The position numbers and the translations under genes are program-made. A stretch of 64,000 nt of DNA from Clostridia bacterium (GTDB lineage Bacteria; Bacillota; Clostridia; Christensenellales; Borkfalkiaceae), in contig JAFQMD010000005.1 in assembly GCA_017396365.1 (NCBI GenBank), positions 1 to 64,000 on the forward strand, in the 5' to 3' direction. Positions 32,252 to 40,888 of the stretch are shown here, one piece after another. The notes under the pieces were generated by a model. The model did not search any database. It had not been told where the DNA came from and saw only the letters and a program-made list of their open reading frames with translations. How positions within the stretch are numbered: the stretch's first letter is position 1; every line of letters begins with the position of its first letter.

Positions 32252-33478
32252 CTATTCGTCGGCAAGATGCAAATTAAGTTTTACGTCGTGAATATCCACG
32301 CCTTTTTTGATGGCTTCCGCAACGTAATAACCGGCGCTTTCACCCATTTGCGCGCAGTTGCCAGTTACTCTATAAGATGCCATTGCCTCGCGTGAGCCCG
32401 AAATGCAACGCCCTGCGACGATTATTCCCTTATATCCCTTTGGAATTAAGGCTCGCATTGGAAGATGGTACGGCTTAACTTGGAAACAGTTTTGTCCTTT
32501 ATTTGATTTAGTATGTAGGTCTGCGCCAAACGTTACGTACGCAACGGCGTCGTCAAATCTCGCCCCCGATAAAATATCGTCCGTGCTTACGCGATATTCG
32601 CCGATAATCCGCCTAGACTCTCTAACGCCTAACACGCTTGACGAGGTGATGAGTTCTAAATCTTTAAACTCTTCGTCGTACTTCGTTAAAAACTCAAAAG
32701 CGTCGATAAGTTGTTGCCTACCTTCCATAGTCGCTTTTGTTAAATCTTTCGCGCTTAAGGGATTGTATTCGTACATATGCGTAAACTGAATTACGGCAAA
32801 ATGAGAATTAGGCGCAGGAATAAGATACGGGACTTTAAACGGAATTTGCTTACCCGCCTTTTCGTAAACGGCGTTCAATTTCTCATAAATCATAAGCCCG
32901 TCCCTATATTTTTCGGGCACGTTTCCAACGAGAAACATAAGAGTCATTGCTTGACACTCTTTATAATCACCGTCTTCTCCAAGTTCGAACGGACAACCAG
33001 CGCTCGCCGCGACGTTACCGTCGCCCGTACAGTCGAAAACGGTTTTTGCAAGCACGGCAAAACGACCTTCAATATTTTCGGCAACTACTCCGTAAACCCT
33101 GTTTCCCTCGGTCAACGCGCGAGAAAACGTCGTATTATATAAGACTTCAACGTTTGCCTCTTGCATCTTTTTTTCGAGTATAAATTTCATATACTCATAG
33201 TTGAAACTCATATTCCAAAAACCGCCGAATTGACCTGCCGACTGCAACTCTTTGATTAGTTCTTGAACGATTCCCGTCTTTTGATAAAAATCGAAAAACG
33301 GATTCATAAAACCCGTAGTCCACGCTCCGCCAAGACAGTTGAATTTTTCAATTAAAAGAGTTTTCATCCCTGCTCTTCCCAAAGCGAGAGCCGCCCCGCA
33401 ACCTGCTGGACCTGCGCCGACGACTACCGCGTCGTATTCGCCTAAAATCGGGGTGGTAAGATTTTCGTTAATAACCAT
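32252..33478 (-). CDS. FAD-dependent oxidoreductase (FAD_oxidored family)
   Basis: 408 residues with an N-terminal Rossmann motif VVVGAGPAGCGAALALGRAG (residues 19-38), then LLIEKFNCLGGAWT, and a C-terminal GIIVAGRCISGSREAMASYRV. The pattern matches the PF12831 FAD-dependent oxidoreductases, some of which act in succinate/fumarate-like or sugar-related reductions; the substrate here is not known. AAAGGAG precedes the ATG. The gene has its own operator-bearing promoter and terminator and is the first core-type gene after the island. Confidence 0.85.
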   Translation of the reverse strand: MVINENLTTPILGEYDAVVVGAGPAGCGAALALGRAGMKTLLIEKFNCLGGAWTTGFMNPFFDFYQKTGIVQELIKELQSAGQFGGFWNMSFNYEYMKFILEKKMQEANVEVLYNTTFSRALTEGNRVYGVVAENIEGRFAVLAKTVFDCTGDGNVAASAGCPFELGEDGDYKECQAMTLMFLVGNVPEKYRDGLMIYEKLNAVYEKAGKQIPFKVPYLIPAPNSHFAVIQFTHMYEYNPLSAKDLTKATMEGRQQLIDAFEFLTKYDEEFKDLELITSSSVLGVRESRRIIGEYRVSTDDILSGARFDDAVAYVTFGADLHTKSNKGQNCFQVKPYHLPMRALIPKGYKGIIVAGRCISGSREAMASYRVTGNCAQMGESAGYYVAEAIKKGVDIHDVKLNLHLADE

Positions 33479-33528
33479 AGCTTTCTCCTTTTATTATCGC
33501 TTTCCCTTTACGATAAAAACTAAAACAT

Positions 33529-33586
33529 AAGTTGCTTTTTAGTTTTGTAGCAACTTTATTATAACACGGTTGAACCGTTTATGCAA
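33529..33586 (-). promoter_or_regulatory. Promoter with palindromic operator, FAD oxidoreductase gene
   Basis: On the minus strand TTGCAT (33586-33581), 17 bases, TATAAT (33563-33558). The spacer holds the perfect palindrome ACGGTTGAACCGT (33566-33578). Just downstream AAGTTGCT (33529-33536) and AGCAACTT (33549-33556) form another inverted repeat around the start site. Strongly suggests repressor control. The rest of the 33479-33701 gap holds a likely pcp promoter (TATTAT near 33658). Confidence 0.65.
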
Positions 33587-33701
33587 TAAAATAAAAAAGA
33601 ACCCTTACAATAATAATTTTTATTTTACTTTTATTGCTTTTTTACAATTCTTTTTGCTATTATAGTAATACAAAATTATCTATCATTTTAAGAGACTAAT
33701 T

Positions 33702-34286
33702 ATGAAAAAATTATTGATTACGGGATTTGACGCGTTTGGCGGTGAGACTATAAATCCGTCTTGGGAAAGCGTAAAACGTCTACCCGAAAAAATCGGCGAT
33801 TTCGCCATTACAAAATTACAAATACCAACCGCCTTTAAAAAAGGTTCGCAAAAAGTGTTAGACGTGGCGAAAACAATTTGCCCCGACGTTATACTTTGCA
33901 TAGGGCAAGCAGGCGGACGACAATTTATCACGCCGGAAGTCGTTGCAATCAACTTGATGGATGCAAAAATTACCGATAACTTGGGCTATAAGCCGATTAA
34001 CAAGCAAATTTTAAATGGTCAAAACGCCTATTTTTCAACCATACCCGTAAAGGAAATAGTGGAAAATCTCAACGCAAAAGGCATCCCGTCCGCGCTTTCT
34101 TATTCGGCAGGGACTTTCGTTTGCAACGAAGTATTATACACTCTTTTGCATCACTACGAAAATACGAGCGTAAGGGTTGGCTTTATACACGTTCCGTATC
34201 TAACCGAACAAGCAAAAAACGGCGAGCCGAGTATGCCTATTGAAAATATCGTAAACGCTTTAAAAATAGCAATAGAAACTTTATAA
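33702..34286 (+). CDS. pcp: Pyroglutamyl-peptidase I
   Basis: Cysteine peptidase (C15) that removes N-terminal pyroglutamate from peptides. 194 residues. Begins LLITGFDAFGGETINPSWE; catalytic triad visible as Glu in FITPEVVAIN (near 80), Cys in AGTFVCNEVLY (near 143) and His in GFIHVPY (near 166). Complete and with a perfect terminator behind it. Monocistronic. Confidence 0.95.
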   Translation: MKKLLITGFDAFGGETINPSWESVKRLPEKIGDFAITKLQIPTAFKKGSQKVLDVAKTICPDVILCIGQAGGRQFITPEVVAINLMDAKITDNLGYKPINKQILNGQNAYFSTIPVKEIVENLNAKGIPSALSYSAGTFVCNEVLYTLLHHYENTSVRVGFIHVPYLTEQAKNGEPSMPIENIVNALKIAIETL

Positions 34287-34291
34287 ACTGC

Positions 34292-34328
34292 AAAAAGCGT
34301 GTTGTCCATGGCGGACAACACGCTTTTT
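34292..34328. terminator. Bidirectional terminator after pcp
   Basis: AAAAAGCGTGTTGTCC (34292-34307) pairs perfectly with 34313-34328. Confidence 0.85.
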
Positions 34329-34332
34329 AATT

Positions 34333-34500
34333 AGTCAAGACTTAAACCTTTTGCAAAGAAGCGGTAAACTCCCGCCGACCACCCGAGCATTTCTGGCGTT
34401 TCATACTCGGTCGTAGCGCCAAATTCCCCCTTTGCTAACGGATACTTTTAACCCAAGTTCTCTTTACGTATCCAAAAACCTTTTTGTCGTTTGCATATTT
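34333..34500 (-). pseudogene. Possible remnant of a degraded gene
   Basis: On the minus strand two protein-like stretches in different frames are seen: KYANDKKVFGYVKRTWVKSI ending in a stop near 34438, and KGEFGATTEYETPEMLGWSA then GVYRFFAKGLSLD ending at about 34333. The aromatic-rich second piece looks like the end of a glycosidase-type protein. No intact gene is present; degenerate remains are the simplest reading, but chance cannot be excluded. Confidence 0.3.
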
Positions 34501-34539
34501 TACTCTACTGTTCCCTTTGTTTTCTGCTTTTTTATGCTT

Positions 34540-35187
34540 TTATTCTTCGTCGCCACGCTCTATAGATATTATATACGTGTTGTTTTTCATAATTTTGTCT
34601 AAGGTAATAGAGTCGAATTCTTTATCAGTAAAAATAGTTGCTTTATACAAAAGTTTATCGGTAATTCGCTCGACGATTAAATGATTGTAATGCTCTACGC
34701 AAAACAAACTTTTAACCTTTTCTCTCTCGTCGTCCGTTTCGATAAAAGTAATCTTTAAAGAGTAAAACCTTTTAGGTCTAAATATTTTAAGCGGAGTATG
34801 GAAAACCACTTGCAAAATTATAAGCAACCCACAACCTGCGCTTGCTAAAATATACAACCTTGCTCCACACGCCATGCCTATTGCCGCCGTTGCCCAAACG
34901 CCTGCGGCGGTCGTAAGTCCCCTTACTTCGTGTTTACGATAGACGATTATTCCAGCGCCTAAAAAACTTATGCCCGAAACTATTTGGGCGGCAACTCTCG
35001 ATGCGTCCGTAGGCTCTTTGCCAAAGCCGTAACGAGAAATAAGCATCATCAAACACGCCCCTACGGAAAGTATGGTATGCGTTCTAATGCCTGCCTCTTT
35101 AGACCTTAATTTTCGCTCGAACCCTATCAAAAAGCCGAGTAAAGCCGATAGCCCCACGTCGAGTAGCATTCTAAGTTCTTCTTTCAT
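34540..35187 (-). CDS. MgtC/SapB family membrane protein
   Basis: 215 residues with four or five N-terminal membrane helices and the MgtC signature: GFLIGFERKLRSKEAGIRTH near residues 18-37, QIVSGISFLGAGIIV near 88 and VRGLTTAAGVWATAAIG near 110. A C-terminal cytoplasmic domain (about 140-215) is ACT-like in length. MgtC proteins influence Mg2+ homeostasis and envelope or ATP-synthase regulation. Its ATG lies directly at the end of the acyltransferase gene, so it is the last gene of that operon. Confidence 0.9.
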   Translation of the reverse strand: MKEELRMLLDVGLSALLGFLIGFERKLRSKEAGIRTHTILSVGACLMMLISRYGFGKEPTDASRVAAQIVSGISFLGAGIIVYRKHEVRGLTTAAGVWATAAIGMACGARLYILASAGCGLLIILQVVFHTPLKIFRPKRFYSLKITFIETDDEREKVKSLFCVEHYNHLIVERITDKLLYKATIFTDKEFDSITLDKIMKNNTYIISIERGDEE

Positions 35188-36456
35188 TTATCCCTTCCTT
35201 TTCTCCTTATACATCTTATAGAGTTCTTCAGTCGCTAAACGAATTTTAGCAACGGGCACTCCCTTTTTAGGAAAACAATAAAACAAAATTTCGCTGTTTC
35301 CTATACTTACTACGTCTCCACCCTCATACCAGTAAAAATCAGAATTTACGCTGTACGAATATAACGGAGGTTGTTTAAAGTCAATTTTCCCGTCGTCGCT
35401 TATGAGTTTAAACCCGTTTTCGTCGTGGGTTAAAACGCCGTTACCGAACTTATAGAAGCACTTATAGTCGAAAATCGCCCCTATTTCAACGGGCTCTTCA
35501 AAGTGATAATTGCCACTTTCGATTTCCCTTTTTACACACTCTCTTTGCCAAGCAAACCAGTCGGGGATATGGCTAAATTCAGTTTCTCCGTCTTGGGCTT
35601 TCATTTTGCCGTTTTCTTCTAAGCGATAGATTTTTCCGCACGCTGTACAAGTCAAAGTCTCGCCCTTTCCAACAGTTTTACCTTCGGCGTTACAGTTCGG
35701 ACAGCGATATAGAACCCTATCAAGCCCGTCTGCTCTCGTCTTTTCGGTAATTAAGACGCCCTTTTCGTATTGATTTTTGAAATTGTCAAAAGAGAATTTC
35801 TCTTCAATTAAAGATTGAATTTTATCGGCAGGCGTATTTTTCACTCCGTCTGCGTCAAGTAATAAAGTAACCTTTGCAGACGTCTTTACTTTTCGCGTTT
35901 TAAGTTCGTTATACAAAGGGTCGTAAAGATACGCGCCGTCGGTAATAATAGTAACGATAGGCACTCCGAGTTTTTTTGCAAGAGAGCCTAAACTCTGCGG
36001 AAGAGTGGTTGCCGTTCCATCAAAAGAATAGCCCGCCTCAGGATACAATAAAACCGATCTTTTCTTCTTTTTTATAAGCCTAATGATATCTAAAACAAGG
36101 GGGACGTCGGGAGTAAACTTATTCGTCGCAACGCAACCGAGCCTACGCATAAGCCACTCTTTTGAAAGCATTGCGTCAGCCGTAGCAATAATATTGTAAC
36201 TTTTGGGATATAAAATCTTAGACGCAATTTTTAAATCAATAAAAGACGAATGATTCATAAGTACGAAAAGCGGACCTTTGGGCAACTTTTTCATACCTTC
36301 AAACTGATAGGTAAACCCTGTTTTTTTAAGTTCTCCGATAGACAAAAGTCTAACGAGCGTTCTAAATATAAAAGCGGGATAAGGCGGACGTTTTCTCTTA
36401 GCCTTTTTCTTGACAATCAATTCGTCAAAGTTTACTGTTTTAGATTTTACTTTCAT
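35188..36456 (-). CDS. PlsC-type acyltransferase with zinc-ribbon C-terminal extension
   Basis: 422 residues. The N-terminal acyltransferase domain (about 40-225) has the HX4D motif NHSSFID near residue 70 and the YPEAGYSFDG block near 140, as in 1-acylglycerol-3-phosphate acyltransferases. It continues with a Cys4 zinc ribbon (CPNC..CTACGK, near 250-275) and an uncharacterised C-terminal domain of about 150 residues, so it is nearly twice the length of a plain PlsC. Start at 36456 is supported by GAGGGGG just upstream; a TTG four codons earlier falls in that site. Likely a lipid acyltransferase of unknown acceptor. Confidence 0.82.
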   Translation of the reverse strand: MKVKSKTVNFDELIVKKKAKRKRPPYPAFIFRTLVRLLSIGELKKTGFTYQFEGMKKLPKGPLFVLMNHSSFIDLKIASKILYPKSYNIIATADAMLSKEWLMRRLGCVATNKFTPDVPLVLDIIRLIKKKKRSVLLYPEAGYSFDGTATTLPQSLGSLAKKLGVPIVTIITDGAYLYDPLYNELKTRKVKTSAKVTLLLDADGVKNTPADKIQSLIEEKFSFDNFKNQYEKGVLITEKTRADGLDRVLYRCPNCNAEGKTVGKGETLTCTACGKIYRLEENGKMKAQDGETEFSHIPDWFAWQRECVKREIESGNYHFEEPVEIGAIFDYKCFYKFGNGVLTHDENGFKLISDDGKIDFKQPPLYSYSVNSDFYWYEGGDVVSIGNSEILFYCFPKKGVPVAKIRLATEELYKMYKEKRKG

Positions 36457-36477
36457 AATCCCCCTCAATTAAACGAC

Positions 36478-38553
36478 CTATACGCCAACTTCTACAAACA
36501 CAGCCTGTCGTTTTTCCGTAAATTCTACGGTTAAAATATTGTCGCTAAAACAAACTTTTACCTTGCTATTTTTAGGATATCCGACGTTTGCAAACTTCAC
36601 GTTTTTACAAATCGGGATTTGCTTTTTCGTATCTCCGTCTAAGTTATAAACCGCAAGGTAAATTTTATCTCCGTTTTTAAGCCCTGCGCAAACGGTTTTA
36701 TCTTCCATTTTGCAAAGACCTATCGGCAAATACGGCACAGCGCATTTTTTCATTTGGCTAAGACTATTATAATAATCTACTCCCTCTTTGATAAGGTCGA
36801 GCCTTTCCCCGTCTAAAAGCCCTATATTGCTTGCAAGGTGCATTCTACCTAAAAAACTGTTAATCATGTTGAGCGCAACTCTATCCGCGTCAACGTTTTC
36901 GTCCACCCAAGATTTTGGAATATCCCTTAGACAATCGCCGTTTATTCCGCCTACGGGATAACTCCAAACCGCCGCCTGTTCGGGCAAAACTGCAGTTAAG
37001 ATATTGCCCACGATATACGGGTATTTATAACAATCTACTTGGTCAGACGTAGATACGAGCGGATAGATAGAGAGAGTTTTGTAGTCCATTCTCATTCCGC
37101 CCGACGAACATCCTTCAAAAACGACGTCGGGATATTTTTCAGTCATAGACCTAATCCATTTTGAAAACGCCTTTGCCGAACTTTCAAGCCCTTCGCCCAA
37201 AGAGTCCGAATTTAAATCAGTTCCTACGCCAAGGTCTTGGTTATAATCTAATTTTATATACTGCGCGCCGTAATCTTCAACCATTCGCCTTATGGTTTCG
37301 CTCATATATTCAACGACTTTTGGATGACGATAGTCTAATATATGTCTATTCATTACGGTTACTTTTTTGCCGTTTCTTTTAATAAACGCGTCTTCACCGT
37401 AATAATCTATCATCTTTTGATTTTTAAAACCGACCACTTCAGGTTCTATCCAAAGCCCCATCTTTAAACCGAGCGAACGTATAAAATCGGCGGTTTTTTT
37501 GATTCCGCTAGGAAATCTCACGCTACTTTCTTTCCACTCGCCCACGTAGTGATAAATCTTGCTCGCCTCAACTTCGTCGTGCCAACCACAGTCGATAACG
37601 TAATACCGAGCGCCTGCAAGTTTTGCTACGGGCGCGTATTTTTTGGTGTTTTCTTCGCTCGGACTATCCCAAGAAAGATGCATATATTCGTTGAAAATAG
37701 TCGGTAAGTTTTCGTCGGCTTTGCTCTTGCCTTTTATGTATCTTCTATATCTCGTCATATTTTCAATGACGTCGTTTAAATCGTCGCCAAAACTAAGGGC
37801 AACGTTTACCGTTTTATAACTTTCGCCTACCGCAAGTTTTTTCATCCAACTGCCGTAGGTCGAATTTGCGCCACCTAAATACAGATAGTGAGTTTTTGTC
37901 TTGTCGCTAATTTCCCAGTACCAACTGTTGTCGCTCTCTATTTGGAACATCGTGAACTTGCCGTCCGCAGTTTGAATTATAGCCTGTGGGAGTTGCTCTT
38001 TAGTTGACCAACTGCCGACGTTTAATCCGTATATTTTGCGCTGACTTTCCCCCGTTCCAAGAAAAAGACCAAGGTCTTTAAAGGTATAAGTTCTCGGTTG
38101 AACTTCGTTGTGGTGGCTTTGGGTAAATTTAGTAATTTGACACTTTTCGTCTTCGTAGATATTGCCTACGCCGACGACCACGAAAGCCGACGCTTCTTCA
38201 AGCCAAATTTCTTCACTCGATACGTTTTTATATTCGGTATATACGCTTATTGCGTTGCTGTCTTTAAACGCCGTAAAATTAACCGTTGCCTGAACTTTTT
38301 GAGATTGACAAACTATTTTTAGTTTATTTTCGCTAATTTCATGACCTTTATAAAGCAATTTGTCCCACTCGGTAGAATACGCCATTTTCGCGCCCAAGTG
38401 GGTGTTTTTGTTCTCACCCGAAACGCTAACTTCACAAAAGTTAAATTTAAAAAGGTCGCCTTCGTCGCGCTTTGCAAAATTACCGCATTTGGTCAAAAAT
38501 ATCTTTTCGCCTTCTATCGTGAATTCAAGATTTTTAAACTCTATCTTTTCCAT
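36478..38553 (-). CDS. Alpha-galactosidase, GH36 family
   Basis: 691 residues, cytoplasmic (no signal peptide). N-terminal beta-sandwich (about 1-290) and a central barrel with the GH36 catalytic pattern: YVIDCGWHDEVEAS, GLWIEPEVV, the nucleophile Asp in YIKLDYNQD and the acid/base Asp in STSDQVDCYKYPY, followed by CSSGGMRMD upstream of it. Likely releases galactose from plant alpha-galactosides or glycolipids. It lies nine bases behind a GH78-like gene, implying joint use in sugar-chain degradation. No transporter gene is adjacent. Confidence 0.9.
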   Translation of the reverse strand: MEKIEFKNLEFTIEGEKIFLTKCGNFAKRDEGDLFKFNFCEVSVSGENKNTHLGAKMAYSTEWDKLLYKGHEISENKLKIVCQSQKVQATVNFTAFKDSNAISVYTEYKNVSSEEIWLEEASAFVVVGVGNIYEDEKCQITKFTQSHHNEVQPRTYTFKDLGLFLGTGESQRKIYGLNVGSWSTKEQLPQAIIQTADGKFTMFQIESDNSWYWEISDKTKTHYLYLGGANSTYGSWMKKLAVGESYKTVNVALSFGDDLNDVIENMTRYRRYIKGKSKADENLPTIFNEYMHLSWDSPSEENTKKYAPVAKLAGARYYVIDCGWHDEVEASKIYHYVGEWKESSVRFPSGIKKTADFIRSLGLKMGLWIEPEVVGFKNQKMIDYYGEDAFIKRNGKKVTVMNRHILDYRHPKVVEYMSETIRRMVEDYGAQYIKLDYNQDLGVGTDLNSDSLGEGLESSAKAFSKWIRSMTEKYPDVVFEGCSSGGMRMDYKTLSIYPLVSTSDQVDCYKYPYIVGNILTAVLPEQAAVWSYPVGGINGDCLRDIPKSWVDENVDADRVALNMINSFLGRMHLASNIGLLDGERLDLIKEGVDYYNSLSQMKKCAVPYLPIGLCKMEDKTVCAGLKNGDKIYLAVYNLDGDTKKQIPICKNVKFANVGYPKNSKVKVCFSDNILTVEFTEKRQAVFVEVGV

Positions 38554-38562
38554 TTTCCTATA

Positions 38563-40176
38563 TTATTCTACTATTTTTACTCCGTTTGGAACTTTTGTCG
38601 TAGTAGTAATGCTTCCGTCGGCATTTTTAGTATGTTCTACTTTTAATATGCCAAACGGCGTTGGGTAATCGACTTTAACGCTATTTAAATAACCTAAATT
38701 CGGTTTAATTCTAATCTCTTCGCACCCCGGTTTAACGATTTCAATACCTGCAACCACGCTCATTAAATACGGAACGACACCGCTTGACCAGCCGTGGCAA
38801 AAACTGTGGCGGAAACCTACGTAACAAAACGCGCCGTAATCGCCGTGTACGTCCTTTTTGCGTTTTGACGGTTTTCTATCTATTCTACCTGCGTTTTCTG
38901 CCCAAGAAATATCAAAATCTTCCCAAAAAGACGTTGCGCCAAGGTCTAACATCGCCCCGTAGTAGTCTTTCATCATATCTAAACTTTCGTTAATATAACC
39001 GTATTTTGACGCGCCCTTTAAAATAAAGTAAGACATAAACGTTGACATACCCTGCGCTCCACCACAAGCGATAAGTTTAGCATCGTCTTCCGTTCCTTCG
39101 CCCGATATTATTCTTATACCTGCTATTTGCTTAAATTTAAGAGTTTTATAAGTCTTTTTTCTAAGTCTTGCAAGCATATCTTCGCAAATGACAACGTCTT
39201 CGCCCAAAACTGTCAAAATTTGCTTAGCGCAATCGACGGCGTAAACGGTGAGAGCGTGAGTTCCCGCAATTTCGTCAAGGCGTTTTTGCTCGTCTCCGTC
39301 GCCGACGTAATGGCTCGGCCAGTCGATAAATATAAAGTTGAAAGCGCACGTTCCGTCTTCTCGTATAAACGAAGAAACTTGCTGTAAAAGCCCTATCAAA
39401 TAGTCTTTTTGCTCTTTTAAATATTCTATATCTTTGTTTTGGAAATAGTTATCTCTTAGATTTACTATCCACCAAAGCGAATACGTTGGGAAATTATTCA
39501 TCCATAGTGGAAGTGGCGTCTGCTCTTTTACAAACGACAATGAGTTTTCAACGTGCGGAACTTCTCCAAAAAGACAATTTGCCGTTAGCGTTTCGGGGTT
39601 CATATCGCCTATCCAAACGAGTCTATCCCTTTTTATTCCGTCCCAAATCATGCCGTTTTGTAAACAAAGCCTAAGCGTCCAAGCGGCTGTTTGGAAAATT
39701 TTATTTATTCTCTTATCGTCACAAACGAATTTGCCTTTGTACTTTTTATCAAAAATCGTGGGAATAACTACTGCGTTTTTTATTGCTATTTTGCTACCGT
39801 CAACGCTTTGCACCATAACGAATCTAAACCCGGAATTTGTAAAAGTCGTGTCCGAATAATCGGGAATAAGATACTCGGCGTCGCGAACTATATGGTCGTT
39901 AGTCGCCCCCTTTTCGCCGATTTTTGACATTGCCTCGGAAACCGATTCGCCATAGACTATTCTAACTTTTCTCTCGCCATTGCCAACGTGCGCTAAAAGC
40001 CTAAAACTTCCGCAAATTTCTTTGCCAAAATCTAAAATAACGTAGCCGTCCTTTTCAATCGTCGTTAGTTTCGGCTCGTTTAAACCTATTTGCATAGGCT
40101 TTTCGTCAAGTAAATTTTCCACGCATAAAACGTTTTTGCTGTCAATTATTTTTTTGGGAAAAATAACGTTTTTCAT
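38563..40176 (-). CDS. GH78-like (alpha-L-rhamnosidase-related) glycosidase
   Basis: 537 residues from the ATG at 40176; an in-frame GTG four codons earlier overlaps the AAGGTGG ribosome site. An N-terminal beta-sandwich (VILDFGKEICGSFRLLAHVG) precedes an (alpha/alpha)6 barrel with the GH78 hallmark WDGIKRDRLVWIGDM near residue 180 and GATSFWEDFD near 420. The C-terminal sandwich has the usual IKPNLGYLNSV..TPFGILKVEH. Shorter than typical GH78 enzymes. First gene of the operon with the GH36, acyltransferase and mgtC genes. Exact substrate is uncertain. Confidence 0.82.
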   Translation of the reverse strand: MKNVIFPKKIIDSKNVLCVENLLDEKPMQIGLNEPKLTTIEKDGYVILDFGKEICGSFRLLAHVGNGERKVRIVYGESVSEAMSKIGEKGATNDHIVRDAEYLIPDYSDTTFTNSGFRFVMVQSVDGSKIAIKNAVVIPTIFDKKYKGKFVCDDKRINKIFQTAAWTLRLCLQNGMIWDGIKRDRLVWIGDMNPETLTANCLFGEVPHVENSLSFVKEQTPLPLWMNNFPTYSLWWIVNLRDNYFQNKDIEYLKEQKDYLIGLLQQVSSFIREDGTCAFNFIFIDWPSHYVGDGDEQKRLDEIAGTHALTVYAVDCAKQILTVLGEDVVICEDMLARLRKKTYKTLKFKQIAGIRIISGEGTEDDAKLIACGGAQGMSTFMSYFILKGASKYGYINESLDMMKDYYGAMLDLGATSFWEDFDISWAENAGRIDRKPSKRKKDVHGDYGAFCYVGFRHSFCHGWSSGVVPYLMSVVAGIEIVKPGCEEIRIKPNLGYLNSVKVDYPTPFGILKVEHTKNADGSITTTTKVPNGVKIVE

Positions 40177-40210
40177 ATGATAGTCCACCTTAATTTATAA
40201 CTTTTGTTAT

Positions 40211-40240
40211 ATAATAACAAACCGCGCTAACTCTTGTCAA
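40211..40240 (-). promoter_or_regulatory. Promoter of the glycosidase operon
   Basis: TTGACA (40240-40235), 18 bases, TATTAT (40216-40211) on the minus strand; the -10 region is part of the palindrome GTTATATAATAAC (40206-40218). Confidence 0.65.
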
Positions 40241-40303
40241 TAGAAAGTGTGAAAAAGTAGTTTTTACCTTGCAATATCTTAAAAAACGGCACTAAAATTT
40301 CAT

Positions 40304-40332
40304 TTGCTTTTTGCCTTAAATAGTGCTAAAAT
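40304..40332 (+). promoter_or_regulatory. Promoter that would give a leaderless mRNA
   Basis: TTGCTT (40304-40309), 17 bases, TAAAAT (40327-40332). The expected start, about seven bases on, coincides with the ATG at 40339; no Shine-Dalgarno is present. Confidence 0.45.
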
Positions 40333-40338
40333 ATAGAT

Positions 40339-40830
40339 ATGAAACAGAAAGATTGTATTAAATTTTTAGAAAATCGCCTTAAAAAATACGGCGCTACGAT
40401 TTACAGTTACCGTGGCGTTGAATTTTTGGCTATTCAAAATCAAAACTCGGAAAATCACATGGCTTTTTCGTTTGGCGAGGAAGAATTTACGTTGGAATTT
40501 ACCTTTCAATCGGCAAGGTTTAAATACGGCAACGAAGAGGACTGTGCAATTCACGCGGAAAAGTTTTTAAATGAAAAACTTTGCGCCGTTGAAATATTTT
40601 TAAGTGGAAAACCACTTTTTGGCGGTTCGAGAGAGACAGAAAACTTAAATTTTAAATCGGTGGAAGATTTTGCTCTTTTCTATTCGGGTGGAAACGAACA
40701 AATTGCAACTAACTTGTTAGGTTTTATGAAAAACGGAAACGTCAGCGTAAAAATTTTTAGTTGGAAAGGAACTTTTGACCGCGCGTTTGAAATTTCCGTT
40801 GACGGAGACACTTTGTCAATAAAAGAATAA
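40339..40830 (+). CDS. Conserved-looking protein of unknown function
   Basis: 163 residues, soluble, mixed alpha/beta with an aromatic-rich core (HMAFSFGEEEFTLEFTFQSA) and a C-terminal FSWKGTFDRAFEISVDGD. Not recognised as a known family. Codon use matches neighbours. The start has no ribosome-binding site and may be leaderless. Flanked by the divergent glycosidase operon and a bidirectional terminator; context gives no functional hint. Confidence 0.65.
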   Translation: MKQKDCIKFLENRLKKYGATIYSYRGVEFLAIQNQNSENHMAFSFGEEEFTLEFTFQSARFKYGNEEDCAIHAEKFLNEKLCAVEIFLSGKPLFGGSRETENLNFKSVEDFALFYSGGNEQIATNLLGFMKNGNVSVKIFSWKGTFDRAFEISVDGDTLSIKE

Positions 40831-40846
40831 TTTTTTATAAAAATTT

Positions 40847-40880
40847 ACGGCGAACGCATTTCATTGCGCTCGCCGTTTTC
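40847..40880. terminator. Bidirectional terminator
   Basis: ACGGCGAACGCA (40847-40858) pairs with TGCGCTCGCCGT (40865-40876), one mismatch, with T/A runs on both sides. Confidence 0.75.
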
Positions 40881-40888
40881 TCTTAAAA

